Positions 13,500-19,902 of a DNA stretch of 20,782 nt are shown here, piece by piece; the first letter of the stretch is position 1; every line of letters begins with the position of its first letter. A program made the translations under genes and the position numbers. Location of the stretch: the NCBI GenBank assembly GCA_013695115.1, contig JACDBD010000127.1:1-20782 (forward strand). Reading direction: 5' to 3'. The notes beneath the pieces are model-generated. The model saw only the letters and a list, made by a program, of their open reading frames with translations. It was not told where the DNA came from and made no database searches. The stretch is from Actinomycetota bacterium. Lineage in GTDB: Bacteria > Actinomycetota > Acidimicrobiia > IMCC26256 > JACDBD01.

Positions 13500-14636
13500 A
13501 TGACCCCGCCGCTCACCGTCGGCATCCCCCGCGAGATCAAGGATGGTGAGCACCGCGTCGCGGCCACCCCCGACGGCGTCCACGAGCTCGCCGCCCACGA
13601 CGTGCCCGTGCTGGTGGAGGCGGGCGCGGGCGCGAACTCGCGCATCGAGGACGACGAGTACGAGCGGGCGGGCGCGGCGTTGGTGCGGAGCGGAGCCGAG
13701 GTATGGGAGCGGGCCGACCTCGTCCTCAAGGTCAAGGAGCCGCAGGCGGAGGAGCTCGCGCTGCTGCGGCCCGGGCTGGTTTTGTTCACCTATCTGCACC
13801 TGGCGGCGTACCCGCAGGTCGCCGAGGCGCTGCTCGAGCGCAAGGTGACCGGCATCGCGTACGAGACCGTGCAACTCGAGTCGGGCGCGCTCCCGCTGCT
13901 CGCACCAATGAGCGAGGTGGCGGGACGCATGGCGCCGCAGATCGGCGCCCACTTCCTCGAGCGCGAGCAGGGCGGTCGGGGTGTGCTGCTGGGCGGCGCG
14001 CCCGGCGTGCGACCGGCGCGCGTCGTGGTCCTCGGCGCAGGCAACGTCGGCTGGAACGCGGCCTGGATCGCCCAGGGCATGGAGGCCGAGGTGCAGCTGT
14101 TCGACAAGGACCTCGACCGGCTGCGCTGGGTCGACCAGATCCACAAGGGCCGAATCATGACGCTGGCGAGCACCCGGGGTGCGGTCGCCCGTGCGGTCGC
14201 CGACGCCGACCTCGTGATCGGGGCGGTGCTCGTGCCCGGCGGACGGGCGCCGGTGGTCGTCACCGCCGCCATGGTGCAAGGGATGCGCCCGGGCACGGTC
14301 GTCGTCGACTGCGCCATCGACCAGGGCGGCTCGATCGAGGCGATCCACGAGACGACCCACGCCGAGCCCGTCTACGAGCAGCACGGCGTCCTGCACTACG
14401 CCGTCGGCAACATCCCCGGCGCCGTCCCCACGACGTCGACCTACGCGCTCACCAACGCCACCCTCCCGTACGCGGTCGAGCTCGCCACCCAGGGGGTCGC
14501 CGAGGCCGTCGGGTCCGATCCCGAGCTCGCTGCGGGCGTCAACACGGCCGCCGGCACGGTGACGAACGCGGCGGTCGCCGACGCCCTCGGCCGCCCGGCG
14601 ACGGCGCTTTCAGAGGTGCTTGCGGGCGTGGGCTGA
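13500..14636 (+). CDS. ald: Alanine dehydrogenase
   Basis: A 378-residue NAD-dependent alanine dehydrogenase (alanine + NAD+ + water to pyruvate + ammonia + NADH), matching the family length of about 370. VGIPREIKDGEHRVAATP is the signature opening, with the substrate Arg19. Lys77/Lys79 lie in LKVKEP, His100 in FTYLHLA, the Rossmann motif GAGNVG at 179-184, and Asp270 in VVVDCAIDQGG. The C-terminal AVGNIPGAVPTTSTYALTNATLP is highly typical of Ald rather than transhydrogenase PntA, which has additional sequence. ATG 13500 gives the canonical N-terminus; only a close AGGCGG is seen upstream. It might supply or consume alanine used by BioF next door, but this adjacency could be chance. Confidence 0.93.
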   Translation: MTPPLTVGIPREIKDGEHRVAATPDGVHELAAHDVPVLVEAGAGANSRIEDDEYERAGAALVRSGAEVWERADLVLKVKEPQAEELALLRPGLVLFTYLHLAAYPQVAEALLERKVTGIAYETVQLESGALPLLAPMSEVAGRMAPQIGAHFLEREQGGRGVLLGGAPGVRPARVVVLGAGNVGWNAAWIAQGMEAEVQLFDKDLDRLRWVDQIHKGRIMTLASTRGAVARAVADADLVIGAVLVPGGRAPVVVTAAMVQGMRPGTVVVDCAIDQGGSIEAIHETTHAEPVYEQHGVLHYAVGNIPGAVPTTSTYALTNATLPYAVELATQGVAEAVGSDPELAAGVNTAAGTVTNAAVADALGRPATALSEVLAGVG

Positions 14637-14640
14637 CGGG

Positions 14641-14646
14641 TACGTT
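14641..14646 (+). promoter_or_regulatory. Predicted -10 (TACGTT) of DsbA-like gene
   Basis: TACGTT ends 7 nt before GTG 14654 and starts 4 nt after the ald stop. Confidence 0.4.
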
Positions 14647-14653
14647 CCGTGGT

Positions 14654-15331
14654 GTGGACGTAGCCCCGGGCACCATCGCCATCTGGTCCGACATCGGGTG
14701 CCCGTGGGCCCATCTCGCGGTGCACCGCCTGCACGAGACCCGAGCGCGTCTGGGACTCGAGGACGCGGTCGGGTTCGAGCACCGACCGTTCCCGCTCGAG
14801 CTGTTCGACGAGCGGGTCACCCCGAGGAAGACCCTCGCCGCCGAGGTTCCGGTGGTCGGCGCACTCGCCCCCGAAGCCGGCTGGCAGGAATGGGATGCGC
14901 CCGAGTGGGAGTGGCCGGTGACGATGCTCCCGGCGCTGGAGGCGGCGCAAGCGGTCAGCGCTCACGACGTGCGCGCCGCCGAGGAGCTCGACCGCGCCCT
15001 GCGGGTCGCCTTCTTCGGCGAGTCGCGGTGCATTTCGATGCGCCACGTGATTCTCGAGGTCGCGGCCAAGTGCGACCGCGTCGACGTCGACGCGCTCGCG
15101 GGCGCGCTCGACGACGGCGTGGCCCGACGGACCGTGATGGCGCGCTTCGACGAGGCCACCCGGAGCGACGCCGTGAAGGGCAGCCCTCACCTGTTCCTGC
15201 CCGACGGGACCGACGCCCACAACCCCGGGATCGAGATGCACTGGGAGCGGCCCCCGGGGCAGGGCTTCCCCGTGGTCGACCACGACGACCCTGGGATCTA
15301 CGAGGATCTCCTCCGCCGCGCCGCCGGCTGA
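14654..15331 (+). CDS. DsbA/FrnE-like thioredoxin-fold protein with single-Cys active site
   Basis: A 225-residue protein with a thioredoxin-fold start (TIAIWSDIGCPWAHLAVHRL), a helical insert of about 120 residues and the cis-Pro loop KGSPHLFLPDG near residue 178. This order is that of the FrnE/DsbA-like and 2-hydroxychromene-2-carboxylate isomerase group. The active site reads C16-P-W-A, so the second Cys of a CxxC is missing and classical disulfide exchange is unlikely; a glutathione- or mycothiol-dependent transferase or isomerase role is possible. There is no signal peptide, so it should be cytoplasmic. The GTG start follows TACGTT by 7 nt. The stop is 1 nt from the 3' end of the convergent tRNA-Lys gene. 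Confidence 0.8.
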   Translation: MDVAPGTIAIWSDIGCPWAHLAVHRLHETRARLGLEDAVGFEHRPFPLELFDERVTPRKTLAAEVPVVGALAPEAGWQEWDAPEWEWPVTMLPALEAAQAVSAHDVRAAEELDRALRVAFFGESRCISMRHVILEVAAKCDRVDVDALAGALDDGVARRTVMARFDEATRSDAVKGSPHLFLPDGTDAHNPGIEMHWERPPGQGFPVVDHDDPGIYEDLLRRAAG

Positions 15332-15332
15332 G

Positions 15333-15405
15333 TGGGCCGCCTCGGAATCGAACCGAGGACCTGCGGATTAAAAGTCCGTTGCTCTGCCAACTGAGCTAGC
15401 GGCCC
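15333..15405 (-). tRNA. tRNA-Lys (TTT)
   Basis: A 73-nt cloverleaf on the complement: acceptor GGGCCGC/GCGGCCC, D arm GCTC/GAGC, anticodon loop CTTTTAA (anticodon TTT), variable AGGTC, T arm CTCGG-TTCGATT-CCGAG, discriminator A. The top anticodon-stem pair (27-43) is an A-C mismatch. The 3' CCA is not encoded. Confidence 0.96.
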
Positions 15406-15412
15406 GCCCGCG

Positions 15413-15418
15413 ATCGTA
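15413..15418 (-). promoter_or_regulatory. Predicted -10 (TACGAT) of tRNA-Lys
   Basis: On the complement, TACGAT ends 7 nt before the first base of mature tRNA-Lys, so transcription may start at or next to the mature 5' end. No good -35 match was found. Confidence 0.35.
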
Positions 15419-15439
15419 CGGCCGCAGTGGAGGGGACGC

Positions 15440-15775
15440 TCAGGGGCATTCCTCACGCACGTAGTCGGAGACGGATTCGAACGCCTCGGCGAGCGCCAGG
15501 GCCTGCTCCTCGTCGGCCACGAACGAGATGTCGCCCTCCCGGAGCTTCTGCACCGCCTCGTTGAGACGATCGACGTCGTCGCTCACCGGGCCCGGGGCCG
15601 TGTCCGCCAGCTCCTCGTACACGACCCCGAGGCGGTCGAGCTGCTCGCGGGTCACCTCCGGGCTCAGCAGACTCTGGTCACCGAGCTGGGTCGCGGTCGC
15701 GCAGAACGCTTCGCGGTCGCCGCCGTTGCTCCCGCCACAGCCGAGGGCGACGGCCGTCAGCGCGACCGCCGCCAC
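15440..15775 (-). CDS. Putative small lipoprotein
   Basis: From a GTG at 15775 this reads 111 residues. It has a hydrophobic segment VALTAVALG directly before Cys13 (ALGC-GGSNGG), a lipobox-like site followed by a Gly/Ser/Asn linker, then a soluble, acidic helical domain with three further Cys (AFCATATQL and the terminal REECP) ending at the stop. This suggests a lipid-anchored extracytoplasmic protein. The signal peptide is odd because no Arg or Lys precedes the hydrophobic stretch; upstream codons in this frame (RQLGW) would supply one, but no ATG, GTG or TTG precedes within a plausible distance, and codon bias there favours another frame. The start may have been lost or replaced. Real coding is likely; function is unknown. 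Confidence 0.55.
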   Translation of the reverse strand: MAAVALTAVALGCGGSNGGDREAFCATATQLGDQSLLSPEVTREQLDRLGVVYEELADTAPGPVSDDVDRLNEAVQKLREGDISFVADEEQALALAEAFESVSDYVREECP

Positions 15776-15993
15776 CCAGCCGAGTTGTCGATCTTCTCGA
15801 ATGCCCTGACCACCTTCTCGCTCGGCACGAACGCCTCGTTCCGCTGTTCCGGATCGCTGAAGTCGATGCCGGCCAGGCTGCATCCCCGGTCACGGGCGAC
15901 TGCCGCGTTGCCACTCAACGTGGCGCGGAGCCTACCGGCGTCGAAGTCGACGGGGAGGCCGTGCTGGTACCATGCGATGCCCTCGGTGGAGGC
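15757..15993 (-). pseudogene. Truncated coding frame (78 codons) abutting tRNA-Glu
   Basis: On the complement, an open frame runs from the edge of the tRNA-Glu gene to a TGA at 15757, with about 88% G/C at third positions, as in real genes here. It encodes ASTEGIAWYQHGLPVDF at the start and AFVPSEKVVRAFEKIDN near the end. No ATG or GTG start lies in frame before the tRNA; only a TTG (15918) is available. Its last 19 nt overlap the putative lipoprotein start in a different frame. I do not recognise the protein. It looks like the 3' end of a gene cut off at the tRNA, or a short gene with a TTG start. Confidence 0.4.
15965..15973 (+). promoter_or_regulatory. Predicted extended -10 (TGG-TACCAT) of tRNA cluster
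   Basis: An extended -10 motif (TGnTACCAT) ends 22 nt before tRNA-Glu, giving a short 5' leader of about 15 nt for the Glu-Asp-Phe transcript. It lies within the truncated coding frame on the other strand. Confidence 0.4.
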
Positions 15994-15995
15994 GA

Positions 15996-16068
15996 GCCCC
16001 CATCGTCTAGTGGCCCAGGACGCCGCCCTTTCAAGGCGGTAACGGGGATTCGAATTCCCCTGGGGGCA
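15996..16068 (+). tRNA. tRNA-Glu (TTC)
   Basis: A 73-nt cloverleaf: acceptor GCCCCCA/TGGGGGC, D arm GTCT/GGAC, anticodon stem CCGCC/GGCGG with loop CTTTCAA (anticodon TTC), T arm GGGGA-TTCGAAT-TCCCC, discriminator A. No CCA is encoded. It is the first of three tRNA genes on this strand. Confidence 0.96.
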
Positions 16069-16107
16069 CCCGGCGCCGGTCGTGTCACACTCTCGGCGTC
16101 ACACCAC

Positions 16108-16182
16108 GGTCCGGTGGTGCAGTCTGGTCAGCACGCCGCCCTGTCAAGGCGGAGGTCGCGGGTTCAAGTCCCGTCCGGACCG
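16108..16182 (+). tRNA. tRNA-Asp (GTC)
   Basis: A 75-nt cloverleaf: acceptor GGTCCGG/CCGGACC, D arm GTGC/GCAC, anticodon stem CCGCC/GGCGG with loop CTGTCAA (anticodon GTC), T arm GCGGG-TTCAAGT-CCCGT, discriminator G. It lies 39 nt after tRNA-Glu; its anticodon stem is identical to that of tRNA-Glu. Confidence 0.96.
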
Positions 16183-16185
16183 CTC

Positions 16186-16258
16186 GGCCGGGTAGCTCAG
16201 TTGGCAGAGCACGCGCCTGAAAAGCGCGGGGTCGCCGGATCGACGCCGGCCCCGGCCA
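16186..16258 (+). tRNA. tRNA-Phe (GAA)
   Basis: A 73-nt cloverleaf: acceptor GGCCGGG/CCCGGCC, D arm GCTC/GAGC, anticodon stem CGCGC/GCGCG with loop CTGAAAA (anticodon GAA), T stem GCCGG/CCGGC, discriminator A. The T loop reads ATCGACG, with A at position 54 (base 16239) where T is nearly universal. It lies 3 nt after tRNA-Asp. Confidence 0.95.
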
Positions 16259-16262
16259 CTCG

Positions 16263-16285
16263 TGCGGGGGGTTCCGCCCCCCGCA
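16263..16285. terminator. GC-rich hairpin after tRNA-Phe
   Basis: TGCGGGGGG and CCCCCCGCA form a perfect 9-bp stem with a 5-nt loop, starting 5 nt past tRNA-Phe. It probably terminates the tRNA operon and could also stop read-through from bldC. There is no T tract. Confidence 0.55.
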
Positions 16286-16351
16286 ACCCCCCGAGACGTC
16301 AGACGCCGCCCCGGGGTCATCACGCTTGCGCTCGATCCCCCAGCGCGCGCC

Positions 16352-16564
16352 TCAGGGCGTCTCGACGCCCTCTTCCACCTGCTCGAGGAACTTCTTGATC
16401 TCGACCGCTCGGAACCGGCGGTGGCCGCCGAGGGTCCGGATCGCCGAGATCTTCCCGGCACGGGCCCAGCGGGTGACCGTCTTCGGGTTCACCCGGAACA
16501 TCGCGGCGACCTCGGACGGTGTGAGTAGTGCGTCCTGGTCGGGGTTGCGCTCCATCTTCTCCAC
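16352..16564 (-). CDS. bldC: BldC-family MerR-like DNA-binding protein
   Basis: A 70-residue single-domain winged helix-turn-helix protein. LLTPSEVAAMFRVNPKTV followed by TRWARAGKISAIRTLGGHRRFR (about residues 13-52) is almost the Streptomyces BldC sequence as known from the literature, a small MerR-type regulator that binds direct repeats cooperatively and controls development in Streptomyces. The helix-turn-helix spans about 13-35 and the wing carries GGHRRFR. The GTG at 16564 is chosen because GGAGAGA lies just upstream in the same layout (GGAGAG-TAG-GTG) as at gene 3488; ATG 16555 with GGAGAAG ahead is the alternative. It is monocistronic, with a 166-nt upstream region shared with the end of purM. 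Its role outside developing actinomycetes is unknown. Confidence 0.9.
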   Translation of the reverse strand: MEKMERNPDQDALLTPSEVAAMFRVNPKTVTRWARAGKISAIRTLGGHRRFRAVEIKKFLEQVEEGVETP

Positions 16565-16730
16565 CTACTCTCTCCGGGTGCGCTCGATGCACCCTCGTGT
16601 CCCTTTTCGACGTTCAACGTACGGTGCGCGCAGTCTGAGGGCCATAGCCCGTTGGAATCATTGCCCGCGCCCGGAAGGACTAGTCCCGTTGAAGCAACGT
16701 GCGCGTAGTTAGTCGGTGGTCGACCGGAAC
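16565..16730. other. Upstream region of bldC with inverted repeats
   Basis: This 166-nt gap holds no gene I can support. It contains the perfect palindrome ACGTTCAACGT (16610-16620) and a second inverted repeat CGTTG-AAG-CAACG (16687-16699). CCCGTTG occurs twice (about 16648-16654 and 16685-16691), and similar strings GGTGCGCGCAGT and CGTGCGCGTAGT lie near 16624 and 16699. These are candidate operator sites for bldC. Confidence 0.35.
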
Positions 16731-17789
16731 TCAGCCGGCGAGCGTGACCCGGCCGTCGCCGGCGACGAGCTCGCCCACTTCCCACGCGTCGTGGCCGGCC
16801 GACCTCAGAGCGTCCACAGCCCGATCCGGGTCGCCTCCGACCACCGCGATCATCCCGAGCCCGAGGTTGAAGGCCGACTCCATCTCGGCGGCGGGCACCG
16901 CGCCGGCCGCCTGGACCTCGGCGAAGATGCGGGGACCGGGCCAGGAGCCGCGCCGGACGACGGCGTCGCAGTCATCGGGCAGGACCCGGGCCAGGTTGGC
17001 GGGGATGCCGCCCCCGGTCACGTGGGCGAAGGCGTGGACCTCGACCTGCTCCCGGACCGCGGCGAGGGCGGGCGCGTAGATCTCGCTCGGGCGCAGCAGC
17101 TCCTCGGCCAGACTGTGGTCGGCGCCGTCCCACGCGGGGCCGTCGAGCTCGCGGCCGGCCTGGTCGAGCAGGGCGCGGCGGGCGAGCGAGTACCCGTTGC
17201 ATCGAAGTCCCGGGCTGGCGACGCCGACCAGCCGGTCGCCGGCGGCCACGCCCGCGGGAAGCAGGCCGTCGCGCTCGGCCACACCGACCGCGAACCCCAC
17301 CAGGTCGAACTCACCCGGCTCCATCAGGTCGGGATGCTCCGACATCTCGCCGCCGAGGAGCGCGCAGCCGGCGTGACGGCACCCAACGGCAACCCCGGCG
17401 ACGATCTCGTCCACGGTCTCGGGTACGAGCTTGCCCACCGAGATGTAGTCGAGGAAGAACAACGGCTCCGCGCCGGTCGCGGCGACGTCGTCGACCGACA
17501 TCGCGACGACGTCGATGCCGATCGTCTCGTAGCGGCCGGCCAACCGGGCCACCACCGACTTCGTGCCGACCCCGTCGGTCGACGCCACCAGGACGGGGTC
17601 GCGGTGGCGCAGCCCCGCCAGCGAGAACAGCCCCCCGAACCCGCCGACACCGCCGATCACCTCGGCCCGGAACGTCGAGCGCACGTGCGTCTTGATCAGC
17701 TCGACCGCCTTCTCGCCGGCGGCGATGTCGACCCCGGCGTCGGCGTAGGTCAGGGGCTCCTGGTTGCCGCCGGGGTCACGCCGCGTCAC
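16731..17789 (-). CDS. purM: Phosphoribosylformylglycinamidine cyclo-ligase (AIR synthetase)
   Basis: A 352-residue PurM, the fifth step of de novo purine synthesis: FGAM + ATP to aminoimidazole ribotide. It has the typical LTYADAGVDI opening (residues 13-22), STDGVGTKS (70-78), MSVDDVAATGAEPLFFLDY (97-115), LLGGEMSEHPD (144-154), and later FAHVTGGGIPANLARVLP and FNLGLGMI. Length matches the family (about 345). The GTG at 17789 lies inside the purF stop (GTGA, 4 bp), so it is translationally coupled to purF. There is no ribosome site of its own and no visible terminator beyond the stop; bldC follows on the same strand after 166 nt. It is cytoplasmic. Confidence 0.95.
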   Translation of the reverse strand: MTRRDPGGNQEPLTYADAGVDIAAGEKAVELIKTHVRSTFRAEVIGGVGGFGGLFSLAGLRHRDPVLVASTDGVGTKSVVARLAGRYETIGIDVVAMSVDDVAATGAEPLFFLDYISVGKLVPETVDEIVAGVAVGCRHAGCALLGGEMSEHPDLMEPGEFDLVGFAVGVAERDGLLPAGVAAGDRLVGVASPGLRCNGYSLARRALLDQAGRELDGPAWDGADHSLAEELLRPSEIYAPALAAVREQVEVHAFAHVTGGGIPANLARVLPDDCDAVVRRGSWPGPRIFAEVQAAGAVPAAEMESAFNLGLGMIAVVGGDPDRAVDALRSAGHDAWEVGELVAGDGRVTLAG

Positions 17790-19276
17790 GAGGTCGACGG
17801 GTGCGGCGACTCGGCCGCGCGCGGCACCGGCGACGGCTCGGCGCCGTCCTCCTCGAGCACGTGCTTCGAGTCGATGTCGGGCACAGGGACCGGGTACTCG
17901 CCCGAGAGGCACGCGGTGCAGAACGACTCCGGCAACGCGCCGGTGGCGGTGAGCAGACGGTCGAGGTCGAGGTACGCCAGCGAGTCGACTCCGAGGAAGT
18001 CGCGGATCTCACCTACCGACATGTCGGCAGCGAGGAGCTCCGATCGTTGGCCGGTGTCCATGCCGTAGAAGCAGGGCCAGCGGTAGGGCGGCGACGAGAC
18101 CCGAAAGTGCACCTCGGCCGCGCCCGCCTCGCGCAGCATCGACACGACCTGGCGGGTGGTGGTGCCGCGGACGATCGAGTCGTCCACCACGACGAGGCGC
18201 TTGCCCTTGATGTTCTCGGGCAGCGGGTTGAGCTTGAGCCGCACGCCCTGGCCCCGGAGCTGCTGGCTGGGCTGGATGAACGTCCGGCCGACGTAGCGGT
18301 TCTTCACCAGCCCGTCGCCATAGGGAATACCGGCCGCCCGGGCGTACCCCTGGGCGGCCGGGATCCCCGACTCGGGGACCGGCATCACCATCTCGGCGTC
18401 GACCGGGGCCTGGCGGGCGAGCTCCTCGCCCATCCGTTGGCGGGCGGCGTGGATGCTCTGGCCGTACAGCTTGGTGTCGGGCCGGGCGAAGTAGACGAAC
18501 TCGAACAGGCACAGCTTCGGCGTGGCCTCGGCGTAGCGGCGTTCCCGCACGCCGGCGGCGTCGATCACCACCATCTCGCCCGGCTCGATGTCACGCACGA
18601 AGTGGGCGCCGACGATGTCGAGCGCGGCGCTCTCGCTCGCGAGCACCCAGCCCCCTTCGATACGCCCGAGCACGAGCGGGCGGAACCCGTGCCGGTCGCG
18701 CACGCCGATCAGGTGGGCGTCGTCCATGAGCACGAACGTGAACGCGCCGGCAAGGTCGGGCAGCACGTGCTCGAGCGCGGTCTCGAGGTCGCGCCCGTCC
18801 GACCGGACTTCGGGCGCGTACGCCCGAGCCAGCAGCTCGCCGACGAGATCGGAGTCGGTCGTCGAGTCGGCGAGGTCCTGCGCCGCCGCCATCCCGGGGA
18901 GCATCCCGAGGCTCTCGGCGAGCTCGGCGGTGTTGGTGAGGTTGCCGTTGTGCCCGAGGGCGAAGCCGGCGTCGCCGACCGAGCGGTACACCGGCTGGGC
19001 GTTGCGCCAGTTACTCGTGCCGGTGGTGGAGTAGCGGACGTGCCCGATCGCGAGGTGGCCGTCGAGGGGCGCGAGGCGGCGCTCGTCGAACACCTGGGTC
19101 ACGAGCCCCATGTCCTTCACGACGGTGACGGTCTCGCCGTCGCTGACGGCGATGCCGGCCGACTCCTGGCCCCGGTGCTGGAGGGCGTAGAGGCCGAGGT
19201 AGGTGAGGTTGGCCACCGGATGTCCCGGTGCGTAGACGCCGAAGACGCCGCAGGCCTCGCCGATGTGGAGGTCCAT
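17786..19276 (-). CDS. purF: Amidophosphoribosyltransferase
   Basis: A 496-residue glutamine PRPP amidotransferase, the first committed step of purine synthesis. The Ntn-type glutaminase domain begins after an 8-residue propeptide (MDLHIGEA), so Cys9 (CGVFGVY) becomes the nucleophile after cleavage. The phosphoribosyltransferase domain carries the PRPP loop [12 protein letters not shown] (362-373). Cys256, Cys402, Cys453 and Cys456 (the last two in FCTAC) match the [4Fe-4S] ligands of the Bacillus-type enzyme, so this should be the iron-sulfur form. The last 35 residues are Pro/Ser/Glu-rich and look unstructured. CAGGAG directly abuts the ATG, too close for a ribosome site; a GATACT 10 nt upstream suggests a near-leaderless start. 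purM is coupled downstream. Confidence 0.95.
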   Translation of the reverse strand: MDLHIGEACGVFGVYAPGHPVANLTYLGLYALQHRGQESAGIAVSDGETVTVVKDMGLVTQVFDERRLAPLDGHLAIGHVRYSTTGTSNWRNAQPVYRSVGDAGFALGHNGNLTNTAELAESLGMLPGMAAAQDLADSTTDSDLVGELLARAYAPEVRSDGRDLETALEHVLPDLAGAFTFVLMDDAHLIGVRDRHGFRPLVLGRIEGGWVLASESAALDIVGAHFVRDIEPGEMVVIDAAGVRERRYAEATPKLCLFEFVYFARPDTKLYGQSIHAARQRMGEELARQAPVDAEMVMPVPESGIPAAQGYARAAGIPYGDGLVKNRYVGRTFIQPSQQLRGQGVRLKLNPLPENIKGKRLVVVDDSIVRGTTTRQVVSMLREAGAAEVHFRVSSPPYRWPCFYGMDTGQRSELLAADMSVGEIRDFLGVDSLAYLDLDRLLTATGALPESFCTACLSGEYPVPVPDIDSKHVLEEDGAEPSPVPRAAESPHPSTS

Positions 19277-19298
19277 CTCCTGGCCCAGTATCCCATGC

Positions 19299-19314
19299 GG
19301 GCGCCGAGGCGCCC
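19299..19314. promoter_or_regulatory. Inverted repeat GGGCGCC-GA-GGCGCCC between purF and cysC
   Basis: A perfect 7-bp inverted repeat centred in the 58-nt divergent promoter region, over the expected -35 region of cysC. It is placed like an operator for purF, cysC or both. Confidence 0.35.
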
Positions 19315-19320
19315 TTCAAC

Positions 19321-19326
19321 TACCGT
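19321..19326 (+). promoter_or_regulatory. Predicted -10 (TACCGT) of leaderless cysC
   Basis: TACCGT ends 8 nt before GTG 19335, with no ribosome site in between. Confidence 0.45.
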
Positions 19327-19334
19327 CCCGGCTC

Positions 19335-19895
19335 GTGACTGACCACGACAAGGGCTTCTGTATCTGGTTCACCGGGCTGTCGGGCGCGGGCAAGAGCACG
19401 ATCGCCGAGGTCGTGGTCGAGGAGCTGCGCCGCCGGGGTCACCGGGTCGAGCTCCTCGACGGCGACGAGGTGCGCCAGAACCTGTCCAAGGGCCTCGGGT
19501 TCTCGAAGGAGGACCGCGACACCAACATCCGCCGCATCGGCTGGGTGGCGGCGGTCCTCGCCCGCAACGGCGTCGTGGCGGTGACCGCGGCGATCTCGCC
19601 CTACCGCGACATCCGCGACGAGGTGCGGGGCCAGATCGACCACTTCGTCGAGGTGTTCGTCGACACGCCCATCGACGTGTGCGAGGAGCGCGACGTCAAG
19701 GGTCTCTACGCCAAGGCCCGCAGCGGCGAGATCCCGGAGTTCACCGGGGTGTCGGATCCCTACGAGGAGCCACTGGCAGCCGAGGTCAGGGTGGTGACCG
19801 ACGACCGGGAGGTGACCGCGTCGGCGGCACAGGTGCTCTCGTACCTCGAGGACGCCGGCCTCACGCACCCCGGCCCCGCGCCCCGACACGACTGA
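19335..19895 (+). CDS. cysC: Adenylylsulfate (APS) kinase
   Basis: A 186-residue stand-alone APS kinase that phosphorylates APS to PAPS, the activated sulfate donor. Walker A GLSGAGKS is at 14-21, followed by [19 protein letters not shown] with the APS-binding region, [21 protein letters not shown] with Ser88 in the family's reactive-Ser position, and [25 protein letters not shown] as the lid and C-terminal substrate loop. All kinase motifs are present. In many bacteria it is fused or adjacent to CysN/CysD; here neither is in the window. The GTG start follows TACCGT by 8 nt. The PHP-domain gene follows after 7 nt and is probably cotranscribed, which suggests joint PAPS/PAP metabolism. Confidence 0.93.
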   Translation: MTDHDKGFCIWFTGLSGAGKSTIAEVVVEELRRRGHRVELLDGDEVRQNLSKGLGFSKEDRDTNIRRIGWVAAVLARNGVVAVTAAISPYRDIRDEVRGQIDHFVEVFVDTPIDVCEERDVKGLYAKARSGEIPEFTGVSDPYEEPLAAEVRVVTDDREVTASAAQVLSYLEDAGLTHPGPAPRHD

Positions 19896-19902
19896 ACACT
19901 TC

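Noticed and set aside
13703..15331. 542-codon plus-strand frame joining ald to the DsbA-like gene
   Set aside because: Its first two thirds are an out-of-frame reading of ald rich in Arg/Gly/Ala; only the end from 14654 is the real gene.
15440..15883. Longer version of the lipoprotein starting at 15883
   Set aside because: Upstream of about 15785 this frame has low third-position GC, unlike the competing frame, so it is not coded there.
15785..16042. Plus-strand frame of 85 codons running into tRNA-Glu
   Set aside because: Poor codon bias and overlap with a tRNA; the minus frame in this interval looks more like coding sequence.
15333..16258. tRNA cluster as an integration site of a mobile element
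   Set aside because: No integrase, no duplicated tRNA 3' end and no composition shift were seen; only the truncated frame hints at past rearrangement.
17801..19342. 513-codon plus-strand frame over purF
   Set aside because: Antisense shadow of purF, whose catalytic, PRPP and iron-sulfur motifs are intact.
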